The position numbers and the translations under genes are program-made. 64,000 nt of DNA. It comes from Luteipulveratus flavus. Its GTDB lineage: Bacteria > Actinomycetota > Actinomycetes > Actinomycetales > Dermatophilaceae. Every line of letters begins with the position of its first letter. Position 1 is the first letter of the stretch. The stretch spans positions 62,001 to 126,000 of the forward strand of contig NZ_JAROAV010000010.1 of the NCBI RefSeq assembly GCF_029439465.1, read 5' to 3'. The notes under the pieces are model-generated. The model had not been told where the DNA came from. It did no database searches and saw nothing but the letters and a program-made list of their open reading frames with translations. Shown one piece after another: positions 18,639 through 27,742 of this stretch.

Positions 18639-18656
18639 TGCCAGTAACAACTGGCA
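18639..18656. promoter_or_regulatory. Candidate operator upstream of the acyl-CoA ligase
   Basis: A perfect inverted repeat TGCCAGT-AACA-ACTGGCA, 40 bases before the ligase start. Size and symmetry fit a dimeric TetR- or GntR-type fatty-acid regulator. No regulator gene is adjacent, so the binding protein is unknown. Confidence 0.55.
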
Positions 18657-18696
18657 TGCTTGCGCCACCCGACCGACCAGCAGGAGAGTTCCCACC

Positions 18697-20538
18697 ATGG
18701 CGATGTCGCTCAACGACGAGCAGTACGACCAGTCAGTCGTCGACCAACGGGCACAGTCCGTCGCGCACCTGTTCGTCGACCGCGTGGCGGCGTCCTCGGG
18801 CGAGAAGGCGTTCGGTCACCCCGACGGTGAGGGCTGGAGCTGGCTGACCTGGGCGCAGGTCGACGAGCGGGTTCGCCGCATCGGCGCCGGTCTGGTGACG
18901 CTCGGCGTCGAGCCGCAGGACCGCGTGGCGATCGCCTCGAGCACGCGGCTGGAGTGGGTGCTCGCCGACCTCGCCGTGATGCTGGCGGCCGGCGCCACCA
19001 CGACGATCTACCCGACGACGACGGCCGAGGACGTCCAGTACATCCTCGCCGACTCGGGCAGCAAGGTCGTCTTCGCCGAGAACGACGAGCAGGCCACCAA
19101 GCTGCGCACGCTGCGCGAGTCCGTCGCGGACGTCCGCAAGGTCGTCCTCTTCGACGGCGAGGGCGACGGCGACTGGGTCATCGGTCTGGCCGACCTCGAG
19201 GCCGCGGGCGCCCAGCTGCTCTCCGAGCAGCCCGACGTGCTGGACGCGCGGATCGCCGGCATCGGCTCCCAGGACCTCAGCACGCTGATCTACACCTCCG
19301 GCACGACGGGCCGTCCCAAGGGTGTCCAGCTGCCGCACGACGCGTGGGCGTACGAGGCCGCGGCGGTCGACGCGACCGGGCTGCTGGACCAGGACGACCT
19401 GCAGTTCCTGTGGCTGCCGCTCGCGCACGTCTTCGGCAAGATGCTGCTGACGCTGCCGCTGCAGATCGGTTTCCCGACCGCGATCGACGGCCGGGTCGAC
19501 AAGATCATCGAGAACCTCCCGGTCGTCAAGCCGACCTGGATGGGCGCCGCGCCGCGCATCTTCGAGAAGGTCTACGGCCGCATCACCACGATGATGGCCG
19601 ACGAGGGCGGCGCGAAGGCGAAGATGTTCGACTGGGCCTCCGGTGTGGCCACGGACGCCTCGAACGTGCGGGCCGACGGCGGCAAGCCCGGCGGTGCGCT
19701 GGCGCTGAAGCACTCGGTCGCCGACAAGCTCGTGCTGCACAAGATCCGCGACCGCTTCGGCGGACGCGTCCGCTTCTTCATCTCCGGCTCGGCCGCGCTC
19801 AACCCCGACGTCGCGCGCTGGTTCGACGCGATGGGCCTGCCGATCCTGGAGGGCTACGGTCTGACCGAGACCAGCGCCGCCGCGTTCGTGAACCGCCCCT
19901 ACCCCGGCGCGAACCAGATCGGCACGGTCGGCTGGCCGCTGCCGGGCACCGAGGTGAAGATCGCCGAGGACGGCGAGATCCTCGTCAAGGGCCCGGGCGT
20001 GATGCAGGGCTACCGCGGGCTGGACGACGCGACCGCCGAGGCGCTGGTCGACGGCTGGCTGCACACCGGCGACATCGGCGAGCTGCTGCCGACCGGGCAC
20101 CTGCGGATCACCGACCGCAAGAAGGACCTGTTCAAGACCTCCAACGGCAAGTACGTCGCGCCGAGCGTCATCGAGTCGCTGTTCAAGGGCATCTGCCCCT
20201 ACGCCTCCCAGCTGGTCATCGAGGGCGACGGGCGCAAGTTCGTCTCCGCGCTGGTCACCCTGGACGAGGACGGGATCGTGGAGTGGGGCGCCCACCACGG
20301 CATGCAGGACGCCGACTACCAGACGATCGTCACCTCCGACGCCTGCCGCGCGATGGTGCAGGGCCACATCGACGAGCTCAACACCAAGCTGAACCGATGG
20401 GAGCAGATCAAGCGGTTCATCATCCTGCCGCGCGACTTGACCATCGAGGACGGCGAGATCACGCCGAGCCTGAAGCTCAAGCGCAAGGTCGTCACGGGCA
20501 AGTACCGCACCGAGCTGGACGGCCTGTACGTCGACTGA
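18697..20538 (+). CDS. Long-chain fatty acid-CoA ligase, AMP-forming
   Basis: This enzyme activates fatty acids through an acyl-adenylate to acyl-CoA. The 613-residue product is of the FAA1/FadD15-like class. Visible motifs are the P-loop YTSGTTGRPKGV (near 200), EGYGLTETSAAAF (near 385), GWLHTGDIGEL and ITDRKKDLFKTSNGKYVAP, the last two placing it among the long-chain ligases. The ATG has the upstream Shine-Dalgarno AGGAGAG. Its own inverted-repeat operator upstream suggests independent regulation. Substrate chain length cannot be read from the sequence. Confidence 0.9.
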   Translation: MAMSLNDEQYDQSVVDQRAQSVAHLFVDRVAASSGEKAFGHPDGEGWSWLTWAQVDERVRRIGAGLVTLGVEPQDRVAIASSTRLEWVLADLAVMLAAGATTTIYPTTTAEDVQYILADSGSKVVFAENDEQATKLRTLRESVADVRKVVLFDGEGDGDWVIGLADLEAAGAQLLSEQPDVLDARIAGIGSQDLSTLIYTSGTTGRPKGVQLPHDAWAYEAAAVDATGLLDQDDLQFLWLPLAHVFGKMLLTLPLQIGFPTAIDGRVDKIIENLPVVKPTWMGAAPRIFEKVYGRITTMMADEGGAKAKMFDWASGVATDASNVRADGGKPGGALALKHSVADKLVLHKIRDRFGGRVRFFISGSAALNPDVARWFDAMGLPILEGYGLTETSAAAFVNRPYPGANQIGTVGWPLPGTEVKIAEDGEILVKGPGVMQGYRGLDDATAEALVDGWLHTGDIGELLPTGHLRITDRKKDLFKTSNGKYVAPSVIESLFKGICPYASQLVIEGDGRKFVSALVTLDEDGIVEWGAHHGMQDADYQTIVTSDACRAMVQGHIDELNTKLNRWEQIKRFIILPRDLTIEDGEITPSLKLKRKVVTGKYRTELDGLYVD

Positions 20539-20557
20539 TCCTCCCGGCCTTCCACCC

Positions 20558-20590
20558 GCCCTCCACCTGGTGGACGGTCGGTGGGAGGGC
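20558..20590 (+). terminator. Probable hairpin terminator after the acyl-CoA ligase
   Basis: GCCCTCCACC (20558-20567) can pair with GGTGGGAGGGC (20580-20590) with a single bulge, 12-base loop. It lies 20 bases after the ligase stop and just before the leaderless LysE gene. Confidence 0.5.
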
Positions 20591-20616
20591 CCGGGCGGCG
20601 TCCGTACCCTCGTCGG

Positions 20617-21234
20617 GTGAGCCAGTACGCCGCCTTCGTCGCCTTCGCGGCCGCCCTCGCCTTCGCGCCCGGCCCGGACTCGTTGCTGACCCTGCGCAAC
20701 ACCGTCGCCGGCGGTCGTGCCCGCGGGTTCTCGACGCTGGCGGGGATCAGCGCCGCGAACGCCGTGCAGGGCGTTCTCGTGGCCAGCGGTCTGAGTGCCC
20801 TGCTCGTCCGCGCCGAGCAGGTGTTCCTCGTCGTGCGGTGGGCCGGTGTGGCCTACCTGTGCTTCCTCGGAGTCATCGCGCTGCGCGCGGCCTGGCGGCA
20901 CGACCCTGAGGGCTGGAGCGCGTCGGGGCGGAGCCGTACGAGCCGGCTGGCCGCGTTCCGCCAGGGGTTCCTGTGCAACATCACCAACCCCAAGGTGCTG
21001 ATGTTCAACCTCGCGGTGCTGCCGCAGTTCGTCGGCGCCGATGCGCGGCTCGGCGAGCTGCTGGCGTACGCGTTCACCCTGATGCTGATCGGCACCGTCG
21101 TCCTGGTCGGCCTGGTCCTCGGCGCGGACGCCGCGAGCCGGTGGCTGCGCCGTACCCGCGTCCGTCGGCTGGTCGACGCCGGGACCGGCCTGGTCATGCT
21201 CGGGTTCGCCGGCGCGCTCGCGACCGAGCGATGA
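20617..21234 (+). CDS. LysE family amino-acid/metabolite exporter
   Basis: A 205-residue polytopic membrane protein. FAPGPDSLLTLRNTVAGGRA near residue 15 and NITNPKVLMFNLAVLPQFV near residue 120 are hallmarks of the LysE/RhtB exporter family, with about six helices. Members export basic amino acids, homoserine, threonine or other metabolites; the substrate here is unknown. The GTG at 20617 is chosen because TACCCT (20605-20610) lies six bases upstream (leaderless), and because the first helix begins right after it. Confidence 0.85.
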   Translation: MSQYAAFVAFAAALAFAPGPDSLLTLRNTVAGGRARGFSTLAGISAANAVQGVLVASGLSALLVRAEQVFLVVRWAGVAYLCFLGVIALRAAWRHDPEGWSASGRSRTSRLAAFRQGFLCNITNPKVLMFNLAVLPQFVGADARLGELLAYAFTLMLIGTVVLVGLVLGADAASRWLRRTRVRRLVDAGTGLVMLGFAGALATER

Positions 21235-21279
21235 GCGGGGATTCGGCAGGCCCGCCGGGTCGGTCGTACCCTGGAACCC

Positions 21280-23235
21280 ATGTCTGGTGAGTCCCTCTTC
21301 GCTGCCCTGGAGCCGTTGCTGGAGTCGGTGAGCAAGCCGATCCAGTACGTCGGCGGTGAGCTCAACAGCCAGGTCAAGGACTGGCACTGCGGGGGCCACG
21401 GGCCGGACGGCGAGGAGCTCACGACCCGGTGGGCCCTGATGTACCCCGACGCCTACGAGGTCGGCGTGCCGAACCAGGGCGTCATGATCCTGTACGAGGT
21501 GCTGAACGAGCGCCCGGACGCCCTCGCCGAGCGGACGTACACCGTCTGGCCGGACATGGAGCAGGCGATGCGCGACGCCGACGTCCCGCAGCTGACCGTG
21601 GACGGCCACCGCGCGGTCCGCGAGTTCGATGTCCTCGGCGTCTCCTTCTCGACCGAGCTGGGCTACACCAACATGCTCACCGCGCTCGACCTCGCGGGCA
21701 TCCCGCTGCACGCGGCCGACCGCGGCGACGACGACCCGATCGTCCTCGCCGGTGGGCACGCCGCGTTCAACCCCGAGCCGGTCGCGACCTTCATCGACGC
21801 CGCCGTCATCGGCGACGGCGAGCAGGCCGTGCTGACGATCACCGACCTGATCCGGGAGTGGAAGTCGCAGGGCCGTCCGGGGGGCCGGGCCGAGCTGCTG
21901 CTGCGGCTCGCGCGTACCGGCGGCGTGTACGTCCCCTCGCTGTACGAGGTCGACTACCTGCCCGACGGCCGGATCAAGCGCGTCGCACCCGCGGCGGACG
22001 CGCACGGCGTCCCGTGGCGAGTCTCCAAGCACACCGTCATGGACCTGGACGAGTGGCCGTACCCGAAGCAGCCGCTGGTGCCGCTGGCCGAGTCGGTGCA
22101 CGAGCGGATGTCCGTCGAGATCTTCCGCGGCTGCACCCGCGGCTGCCGGTTCTGCCAGGCCGGCATGATCACCCGTCCCGTGCGGGAGCGGTCGATCACG
22201 GGTATCGGTGAGATGGTCGAGAAGGGCCTGGCCGCAACGGGATTCGAGGAGGTGGGTCTGCTCTCGCTGAGCTCGGCCGACCACTCCGAGATCGCCGACG
22301 TGACCAAGGGCCTCGCCGACCGGTACGAAGGCACCCAGACCGGGCTGTCGCTGCCGTCGACCCGGGTCGACGCGTTCAACATCGACCTGGCCAACGAGCT
22401 GACCCGCAACGGCCGCCGCTCCGGCCTCACCTTCGCCCCAGAAGGCGGCTCGGAGCGCATCCGCAAGGTCATCAACAAGATGGTGACCGAGGAGGACCTG
22501 ATCAGCACCGTCGCCGCGGCGTACGGCGCTGGCTGGCGCCAGGTCAAGCTGTACTTCATGTGCGGTCTGCCGACCGAGACCGACGAGGATGTCCTGCAGA
22601 TCGCCGACCTCGCCAAGCGGGTCATCGACACCGGCCGCAAGGTCAGCGGCCGCCGGGACATCCGGTGCACGGTCTCGATCGGCGGGTTCGTGCCCAAGCC
22701 GCACACGCCGTTCCAGTGGTGCGCGCAGCTCGGCTCCGAGGAGACCGACGCCCGGCTGGGCAAGCTCAAGGAGGCGCTGCGCTCGGACAAGCGGTACGGG
22801 GCGGCGATCGGGCTGCGCTACCACGACGGCGAGCCCGGCATCGTCGAGGGCCTGCTCTCGCGCGGTGACCGACGGGTCGGCAAGGTCATCGAGGCCGTAT
22901 GGCGCGACGGGGCCCGGTTCGACGGCTGGAGCGAGCACTTCTCCTACGAGCGCTGGATGCGCGCGGCGGACGCTGCGCTGGCGGACGAGCCGGTCGACGT
23001 CGCCTGGTACACCACGCGCGAGCGCGGCGAGGCCGAGGTCCTGCCCTGGGACCACCTGGACTCCGGTCTGGACAAGGACTGGCTCTGGGAGGACTGGCAG
23101 GAGGCCCTGGACGAGACCGAGGTCGAGGACTGCCGCTGGACGCCGTGCTTCGACTGCGGCGTGTGCCCGCAGATGGGTACCGAGATCCAGGTCGGCCCCA
23201 CAGGTAAGAAGCTGCTGCCGCTCACCGTGGTCTAG
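21280..23235 (+). CDS. B12-binding/radical SAM protein, TIGR03960 family
   Basis: A 651-residue protein with an N-terminal cobalamin-binding-like region (about 45-200, VGVPNQGVMILYEVLNERPD and VLGVSFSTELGYTNML), then a radical SAM domain whose cluster motif is GCTRGCRFCQAGM (C-x3-C-x2-C, near 285), and a Cys-rich C-terminal tail (CFDCGVCPQMGTEIQVG). This is the TIGR03960 family, usually encoded next to or fused with a DUF2344/TIGR03936 protein. The reaction is unknown to me. Start is leaderless: TACCCT (21267-21272), seven bases, ATG. Its stop shares CTAG with the convergent permease gene. Confidence 0.88.
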   Translation: MSGESLFAALEPLLESVSKPIQYVGGELNSQVKDWHCGGHGPDGEELTTRWALMYPDAYEVGVPNQGVMILYEVLNERPDALAERTYTVWPDMEQAMRDADVPQLTVDGHRAVREFDVLGVSFSTELGYTNMLTALDLAGIPLHAADRGDDDPIVLAGGHAAFNPEPVATFIDAAVIGDGEQAVLTITDLIREWKSQGRPGGRAELLLRLARTGGVYVPSLYEVDYLPDGRIKRVAPAADAHGVPWRVSKHTVMDLDEWPYPKQPLVPLAESVHERMSVEIFRGCTRGCRFCQAGMITRPVRERSITGIGEMVEKGLAATGFEEVGLLSLSSADHSEIADVTKGLADRYEGTQTGLSLPSTRVDAFNIDLANELTRNGRRSGLTFAPEGGSERIRKVINKMVTEEDLISTVAAAYGAGWRQVKLYFMCGLPTETDEDVLQIADLAKRVIDTGRKVSGRRDIRCTVSIGGFVPKPHTPFQWCAQLGSEETDARLGKLKEALRSDKRYGAAIGLRYHDGEPGIVEGLLSRGDRRVGKVIEAVWRDGARFDGWSEHFSYERWMRAADAALADEPVDVAWYTTRERGEAEVLPWDHLDSGLDKDWLWEDWQEALDETEVEDCRWTPCFDCGVCPQMGTEIQVGPTGKKLLPLTVV

Positions 23236-24545
23236 TCGGTGCCGGCCGCGGCCTTCCGGACCAGGGGGGCGGTGCTCGTGACGGACGCCAGCATCAGGGC
23301 GACGCTGCCGACGATGGCCCCGCCCAGCCACACCAGCGCCCCGGCATTGGTCGCCGCTCCGAACGGCACGATCAGCAGAGCGCACATCACCGCGGCGAGG
23401 CACACCGTGATCGCCAGCGGCAGCGTGGTCTCACGCCGGGAGGCCCGCACCAGCAGGCCGGGCTCGGCGCCGGTCAGGCTCAGCGCGTACAGCTCGTGCC
23501 GGCGGTCGATCACCCGGGCCGCCTGGACGACGCCGGTGGACGTCGCGGCGATGACCGCGATGATCCCGAGCGTGACCAGCGCACCGGTGCCCATGTCGTG
23601 GAGCACGATGCGCTGCGCCTCGTCGTGCGCGTCGGCCGAGGCGAAGGCCCCGCCGACGCCCGCGACCACGATCGCGAGCCCGAGCGCCCCGACGGATCGC
23701 CACGTCGCCTTCGGGTCGTCGACGATGCGGCGGGCGGCCAGCAGCGTCTGCGGCGTCCGCGCTCGCCAGGCGACGAGGCGACCGAGCAGCATCATGACGA
23801 ACGGTCCGACCACGTTGAGGACGCCGACCATCGCGGCGACGACGATCATCACGACGCCCGTGCCCGCCTGCCGCAGGCTCGACGCGACCGCGAGCCAGAG
23901 CACCCCCGCGACCACGGTCAGGACGACCCGCACCACCCTCATGCCGGGCGGACGGGTGCGCTGCGCGACACCGAGGGGGCTGATGCTGACGCGGCGCAGG
24001 CCGAGCACACCCGAGAGGAGTGCGAGCGCGACGACCGTCAGTGCGGCGACGGGTACCCACCACAGCGGCACCAGCAGGTTCGAGAACCCGAACGGCCTGC
24101 CCTGGAAAGAGATTCGGCCGAGCCCGGGCAGGACGAGGAGGTACAGGCCGACGCCGGCGACGGCTCCGATCAGCGCCAGCCGGCCGGACTCCACCAGCGT
24201 GATGGCCGTGGTCTGGGCGCGCGTGGCACCGGCGAGACGAAGGGCGGCGAGGCGGCGGTCACGGCGCCCGACCGTCAGGCGGGCCGCGACGCCGCCGAGG
24301 GTCAGGACCGGGGCGAGGAGCAGGCCGGCCGCGCAGAACGCCAGCCCGACGTAGAGGTCCCCGACATCGTCGGGAGGCGCGGCCTCGTCGCGTACGGAGA
24401 AGGCGTGCACCCCCGAGATCGTCACGAGAAGGGCGGCCGTCGCGACCGCGAAGGCCAGGACGGCCAGCGTGCTCGGCAGGCGACCGGTGCCGCGGGTGAG
24501 CTGCTCCGCCCGACGTCCGACCCGGACCGCGGCAGCGACGCTCAT
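23232..24545 (-). CDS. ABC transporter permease, FtsX/MacB-like
   Basis: A 437-residue membrane protein with about eight hydrophobic segments and two FtsX-like modules (residues about 30-200 and 250-430). It pairs with the ATPase encoded immediately upstream: the permease ATG overlaps the ATPase stop (ATGA). Such two-gene systems export lipoproteins, peptides or antibiotics, or act as mechanotransmitters; this one cannot be assigned. The ATG at 24545 (MSVAAAV) is preferred to one 51 bases upstream because of the overlap. The stop TAG lies in CTAG, shared with the convergent radical SAM gene. Confidence 0.85.
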   Translation of the reverse strand: MSVAAAVRVGRRAEQLTRGTGRLPSTLAVLAFAVATAALLVTISGVHAFSVRDEAAPPDDVGDLYVGLAFCAAGLLLAPVLTLGGVAARLTVGRRDRRLAALRLAGATRAQTTAITLVESGRLALIGAVAGVGLYLLVLPGLGRISFQGRPFGFSNLLVPLWWVPVAALTVVALALLSGVLGLRRVSISPLGVAQRTRPPGMRVVRVVLTVVAGVLWLAVASSLRQAGTGVVMIVVAAMVGVLNVVGPFVMMLLGRLVAWRARTPQTLLAARRIVDDPKATWRSVGALGLAIVVAGVGGAFASADAHDEAQRIVLHDMGTGALVTLGIIAVIAATSTGVVQAARVIDRRHELYALSLTGAEPGLLVRASRRETTLPLAITVCLAAVMCALLIVPFGAATNAGALVWLGGAIVGSVALMLASVTSTAPLVRKAAAGTD

Positions 24546-25264
24546 CGCGTCTCCCGGACGATGTGGCCGTCCTGCATGTGCAGCGTGCGGTGGCACCAGG
24601 CGGCGACGTGCTGGTCGTGCGTCACGAGCAGGAGCGAAGCGCCGAGGGTCCCGGTGAGCGCTGTGAGGTGGTGCATGACCTCGGCCCCGGTGCGCTGGTC
24701 CAGGGCACCGGTCGGTTCGTCGGCGAAGACCACGCGCGGACGCCCCACCAGGGCCCTGGCGATCGCCACGCGCTGGGCCTGTCCGCCGGACAGCTCACCA
24801 GGCCGGCGGCGTTCGAGACCGGCGAGCCCGAGCGGGGCGAAGAGCTCGGCCGCGCGCGCCTGGGCGGTGCGCCGGTCGACGCCGGCGAGCATCAGGGGGA
24901 GGGCGACGTTCTCCAGGGCCGGCAGCTCCGGCAGCAGCTGACCGGACTGGAACACGAAGCCGAACGTGTCGCGCCGCAGCCGGGTGCGCGTGCCGTCCGA
25001 GGCGTCGGACACCGGGTGGCCGTCCAGGGTGACCAGGCCGGTGTCCGGGGTGAGAATCCCGGCGAGGACGTGCAGCAGCGTGGTCTTGCCTGATCCCGAC
25101 GGGCCCATGACGGCGACCGCCTCGCCCGGCCGTACGAGCAGCCGTACTCCCGCGAGGGCCGGCGGTCCACCGGAGCCGGCGTACGTCTTGACGAGGTCGT
25201 GGGCGGCGAGTCCCGCGGCCACCGGCGGCGCCGGTGCGGGGCTGTGGGCAGCTGGCTGAGTCAT
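24542..25264 (-). CDS. ABC transporter ATP-binding protein, MacB/LolD-like
   Basis: A 240-residue ATPase with Walker A GPSGSGKTTLLH, Q-loop FVFQSGQLLPELPALENVALP, signature LSGGQAQRVAIARAL, Walker B RVVFADEPTGALD and the switch His in LLVTHDQ. The ADEPTGALD form and the FtsX-type partner put it in the MacB/LolD group. It is translationally coupled to the permease. The upstream MFS gene on the same strand reads into this gene in another frame, which I attribute to a frame disruption in that gene, not here. Confidence 0.93.
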   Translation of the reverse strand: MTQPAAHSPAPAPPVAAGLAAHDLVKTYAGSGGPPALAGVRLLVRPGEAVAVMGPSGSGKTTLLHVLAGILTPDTGLVTLDGHPVSDASDGTRTRLRRDTFGFVFQSGQLLPELPALENVALPLMLAGVDRRTAQARAAELFAPLGLAGLERRRPGELSGGQAQRVAIARALVGRPRVVFADEPTGALDQRTGAEVMHHLTALTGTLGASLLLVTHDQHVAAWCHRTLHMQDGHIVRETR

Positions 25265-25345
25265 GCGTCCAGCGTGCTGCGGCAGCAGGGGCCGGGTCCT
25301 GCGCCCACGGGCCCGACCGTCGTACGACCTGCGTCGCAGACCCGC

Positions 25346-26657
25346 TCAGACCTCTGCGGCCACGGCACCACGACGCAGCTCGTCCGACGACGCCGTCCCC
25401 CCGAGCCCGGCCGCCGACCATGAGCAGGCACATCCCGGCCGCCAGCAGGCACAGGCCGCCGGAGACGTACCAGGCCAGGTCGTAGTTGCCGAGGCGGTCG
25501 CGGACGGAGCCGGCTAGCACGGCGGCGGCCGCGGCGCCGATCTGGTGCGAGGCGAACACCCAGCCGAACACGATGGGAGCCCGCTCGCCGAAGTACTGGC
25601 GGCACAGCGCCATCGTGGGCGGGACCGTCGCGACCCAGTCCAGTCCGTAGAACAGCACGAAGACGAACATGCTCGGCTGGACGTGCACCGCGAACAGCGC
25701 GGGCAGCAGGAACAGCGACAGACCGCGCAGGCCGTAGTACGCCGCGAGCAGCGCCCCGGCGCTGACCCGGTCGGTCAGCCAACCGGAGAACACCGTGCCT
25801 GCGACGTCGAAGATGCCGATCAGAGCCAGCAAGCTCGCGGCGGTCGGCTCCGACATGCCGTGGTCGTGAGCCGCGGGGATGAAGTGCGTTCCGACGAGGC
25901 CGTTGGTGCTCGCGCCGCAGATCGCGAACGTCCCGGCGAGCAGCCAGAAGATGGGCTGCCGGGCCGCGTCGCGCAGGGTCCGCAGCGCCAGGGCCGCTAT
26001 CCCCGTCGCGGGCGGCGGGGGCGGGCTCACCGGTGCGTCGGCGGGCTCGCCGTAGGCCGTGACGCCCAGCGAGCCGGGGTGGTCGTGCATCCGCCAGAGC
26101 ACCAGCGGGACGACCAGCAGCGCGACGCCGGCGGTGAGCAGGGCGGCCCAGCGCCAGCCGTGTGCCTCGGCGAGGCGGGCGAGGACCGGCAGGAAGATCA
26201 GCTGGCCGGTCGCACCGGCAGCCGTGAGGATGCCGGAGACGAGCCCGCGCCGGGCCACGAACCAGCGGCTGGTGATGGTCGCCACCAGGGCCATGGACAT
26301 CGACCCGGTGCCGAGCCCCACCAGGACGCCCCAGCACAGGACCAGCTGCCACGACGCCGTCATCCAGACCGGCAGCAGCGAACCGATGCTCACCAGCAGC
26401 AGCGCGCCCGTGACGACGCGCCGTACGCCGAACCGTTCCATCAGCGCCGCCGAGAACGGCGCGGTGAGCCCGAACAGCACCAGGTTGACCGACACCGCCG
26501 AGCCGATCACGCCGTGCGACCAGCCGAACTCCTCGTGCAGCGGCTCCATCAGGACGCCGGGCGTCGACCGGAAGCCGGCCGCGCCGATGATCGTGAGGAA
26601 GGTCGCGAGGGCGATCCACCACGCAGGGTGGACGCGCCGGGAGGTGGTCGTCGTCAC
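25346..26657 (-). CDS. MFS transporter with apparent frame disruption near its C-terminus
   Basis: A 12-helix MFS protein (FGVRRVVTG motif A region; helices visible to LLAAGMCLLMVGG). The GTG at 26657 is the likely start (VTTTTSRRVHPAWW), as it removes an odd Arg-rich lead. As given, the frame does not stop after the last helix but runs about 200 codons more, ending at 24795 inside the ABC ATPase gene. Deleting one G from the minus-strand G6 run (25397-25402) restores ARGTASSDELRRGAVAAEV and a stop at 25346, a normal length of about 437 residues with strongly G/C-ending codons. So either a sequence error or a real frameshift is likely; the coordinates follow the restored version. Confidence 0.65.
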
Positions 26658-26727
26658 CCGACCAGCGTGCCGGACGAGCCCGTCCGCAGGAAGTGGCCGG
26701 AGGGCCACGGTGTGAAAGAATCAGGCC

Positions 26728-27714
26728 ATGACACGCACGCTCCGTACCGAGCAGGTGGTGGTCCTCGCGCTGGAGAACTCCGTCGCGTTCGAGCTGGGGC
26801 TGCCGCACCGGTTCCTCACTGCTGACGCGCTGCGGCCCACTGACGGCGGTCCGCGGCCGTACGAGGTGCTGATGTGCACCGTCGACGACGGGCCGATCAC
26901 GACGTCCGCGGGGTACCAGGTGCTGCCGACGCACCCCCACGAGGCGCTGCGGACGGCCGACACCGTCGTGATCGTGGGCACGCCGTGGCACTCCGTCATG
27001 GAGACCGGCGCCCTCGCGCAGCCGATCCGCGACGCGCTCGCCCTCGTCCCGACGGGAGCGCGCTGGGTGTCGATCTGCACCGGCGCGTTCGTCCTGGCTG
27101 CGCTCGGCCTGCTGGACGGGCGTCGGGCGACCACGCACTGGGCGCACGCCGACGCGTTCCGCCGCTGCTTCCCCGACATCGAGCTCGACGCGGACGTGCT
27201 CTTCATCGACCACGGCGACGTGCTGACCTCCGCGGGCAACGCGGCCGGCATCGACCTGCTGCTGCACCTGGTCCGGCGCGACCACGGCGTCGAGGTCGCC
27301 AACCGGGTGGCCCGCGGCGCCGTCGTCGCACCCTGGCGGGACGGCGGGCAGGCGCAGTTCATCGACCGCCCGGTGCCGGCGGTGGGTGAGGGCGGGACCG
27401 CGTCCACCCGCGAGTGGGCGCTGCGGCATCTCGAGGAGGACCTGTCGCTGGCCCGGCTCGCCCAGCACGCCGGGATGAGCGTGCGCACCTTCACCCGCCG
27501 GTTCCGCGAGGAGACCGGTCAGACCGCGGGGGAGTGGATCACCGGCCGGCGGGTCGAGCACGCGCGGCACCTGCTGGAGAAGACCGACTGGCCGGTCGAC
27601 CGCGTTGCTGCCGCGAGCGGGTTCGGGACGGCAGCGGCGTTCCGTACGCAGTTCCGCACCGGCGTCGGCATCTCGCCGTCCGCCTACCGGCGGGGCTACC
27701 TGACCCCGGCCTGA
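26728..27714 (+). CDS. GlxA family transcriptional regulator (DJ-1/PfpI plus AraC-type HTH)
   Basis: A 328-residue regulator. The N-terminal DJ-1/PfpI-like domain (about 8-195) keeps the nucleophile elbow as WVSICTGAFVLAALGLLDG, with the Cys in place. The C-terminal AraC/XylS domain (about 225-325) reads LARLAQHAGMSVRTFTRRF and VDRVAAASGFGTAAAFRTQF, its two helix-turn-helix units. It diverges from the MFS transporter across 70 bases, so that transporter is a plausible target. The ligand is unknown. Confidence 0.88.
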   Translation: MTRTLRTEQVVVLALENSVAFELGLPHRFLTADALRPTDGGPRPYEVLMCTVDDGPITTSAGYQVLPTHPHEALRTADTVVIVGTPWHSVMETGALAQPIRDALALVPTGARWVSICTGAFVLAALGLLDGRRATTHWAHADAFRRCFPDIELDADVLFIDHGDVLTSAGNAAGIDLLLHLVRRDHGVEVANRVARGAVVAPWRDGGQAQFIDRPVPAVGEGGTASTREWALRHLEEDLSLARLAQHAGMSVRTFTRRFREETGQTAGEWITGRRVEHARHLLEKTDWPVDRVAAASGFGTAAAFRTQFRTGVGISPSAYRRGYLTPA

Positions 27715-27742
27715 GCCCGCGTCCGCCGTACGCTCTCCTCCC

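Noticed and set aside
18733-23403. Very long open frame on the minus strand opposite the acyl-CoA ligase, LysE and radical SAM genes
   Set aside because: It is complementary to three well-identified plus-strand genes; in such G/C-biased DNA antisense frames stay open by codon bias. The translation shows no domain.
24795-25345. About 180-residue C-terminal extension of the MFS transporter
   Set aside because: It overlaps the ABC ATPase gene on the same strand in another frame and loses the codon bias of the MFS gene; a single-base frame disruption explains it better.
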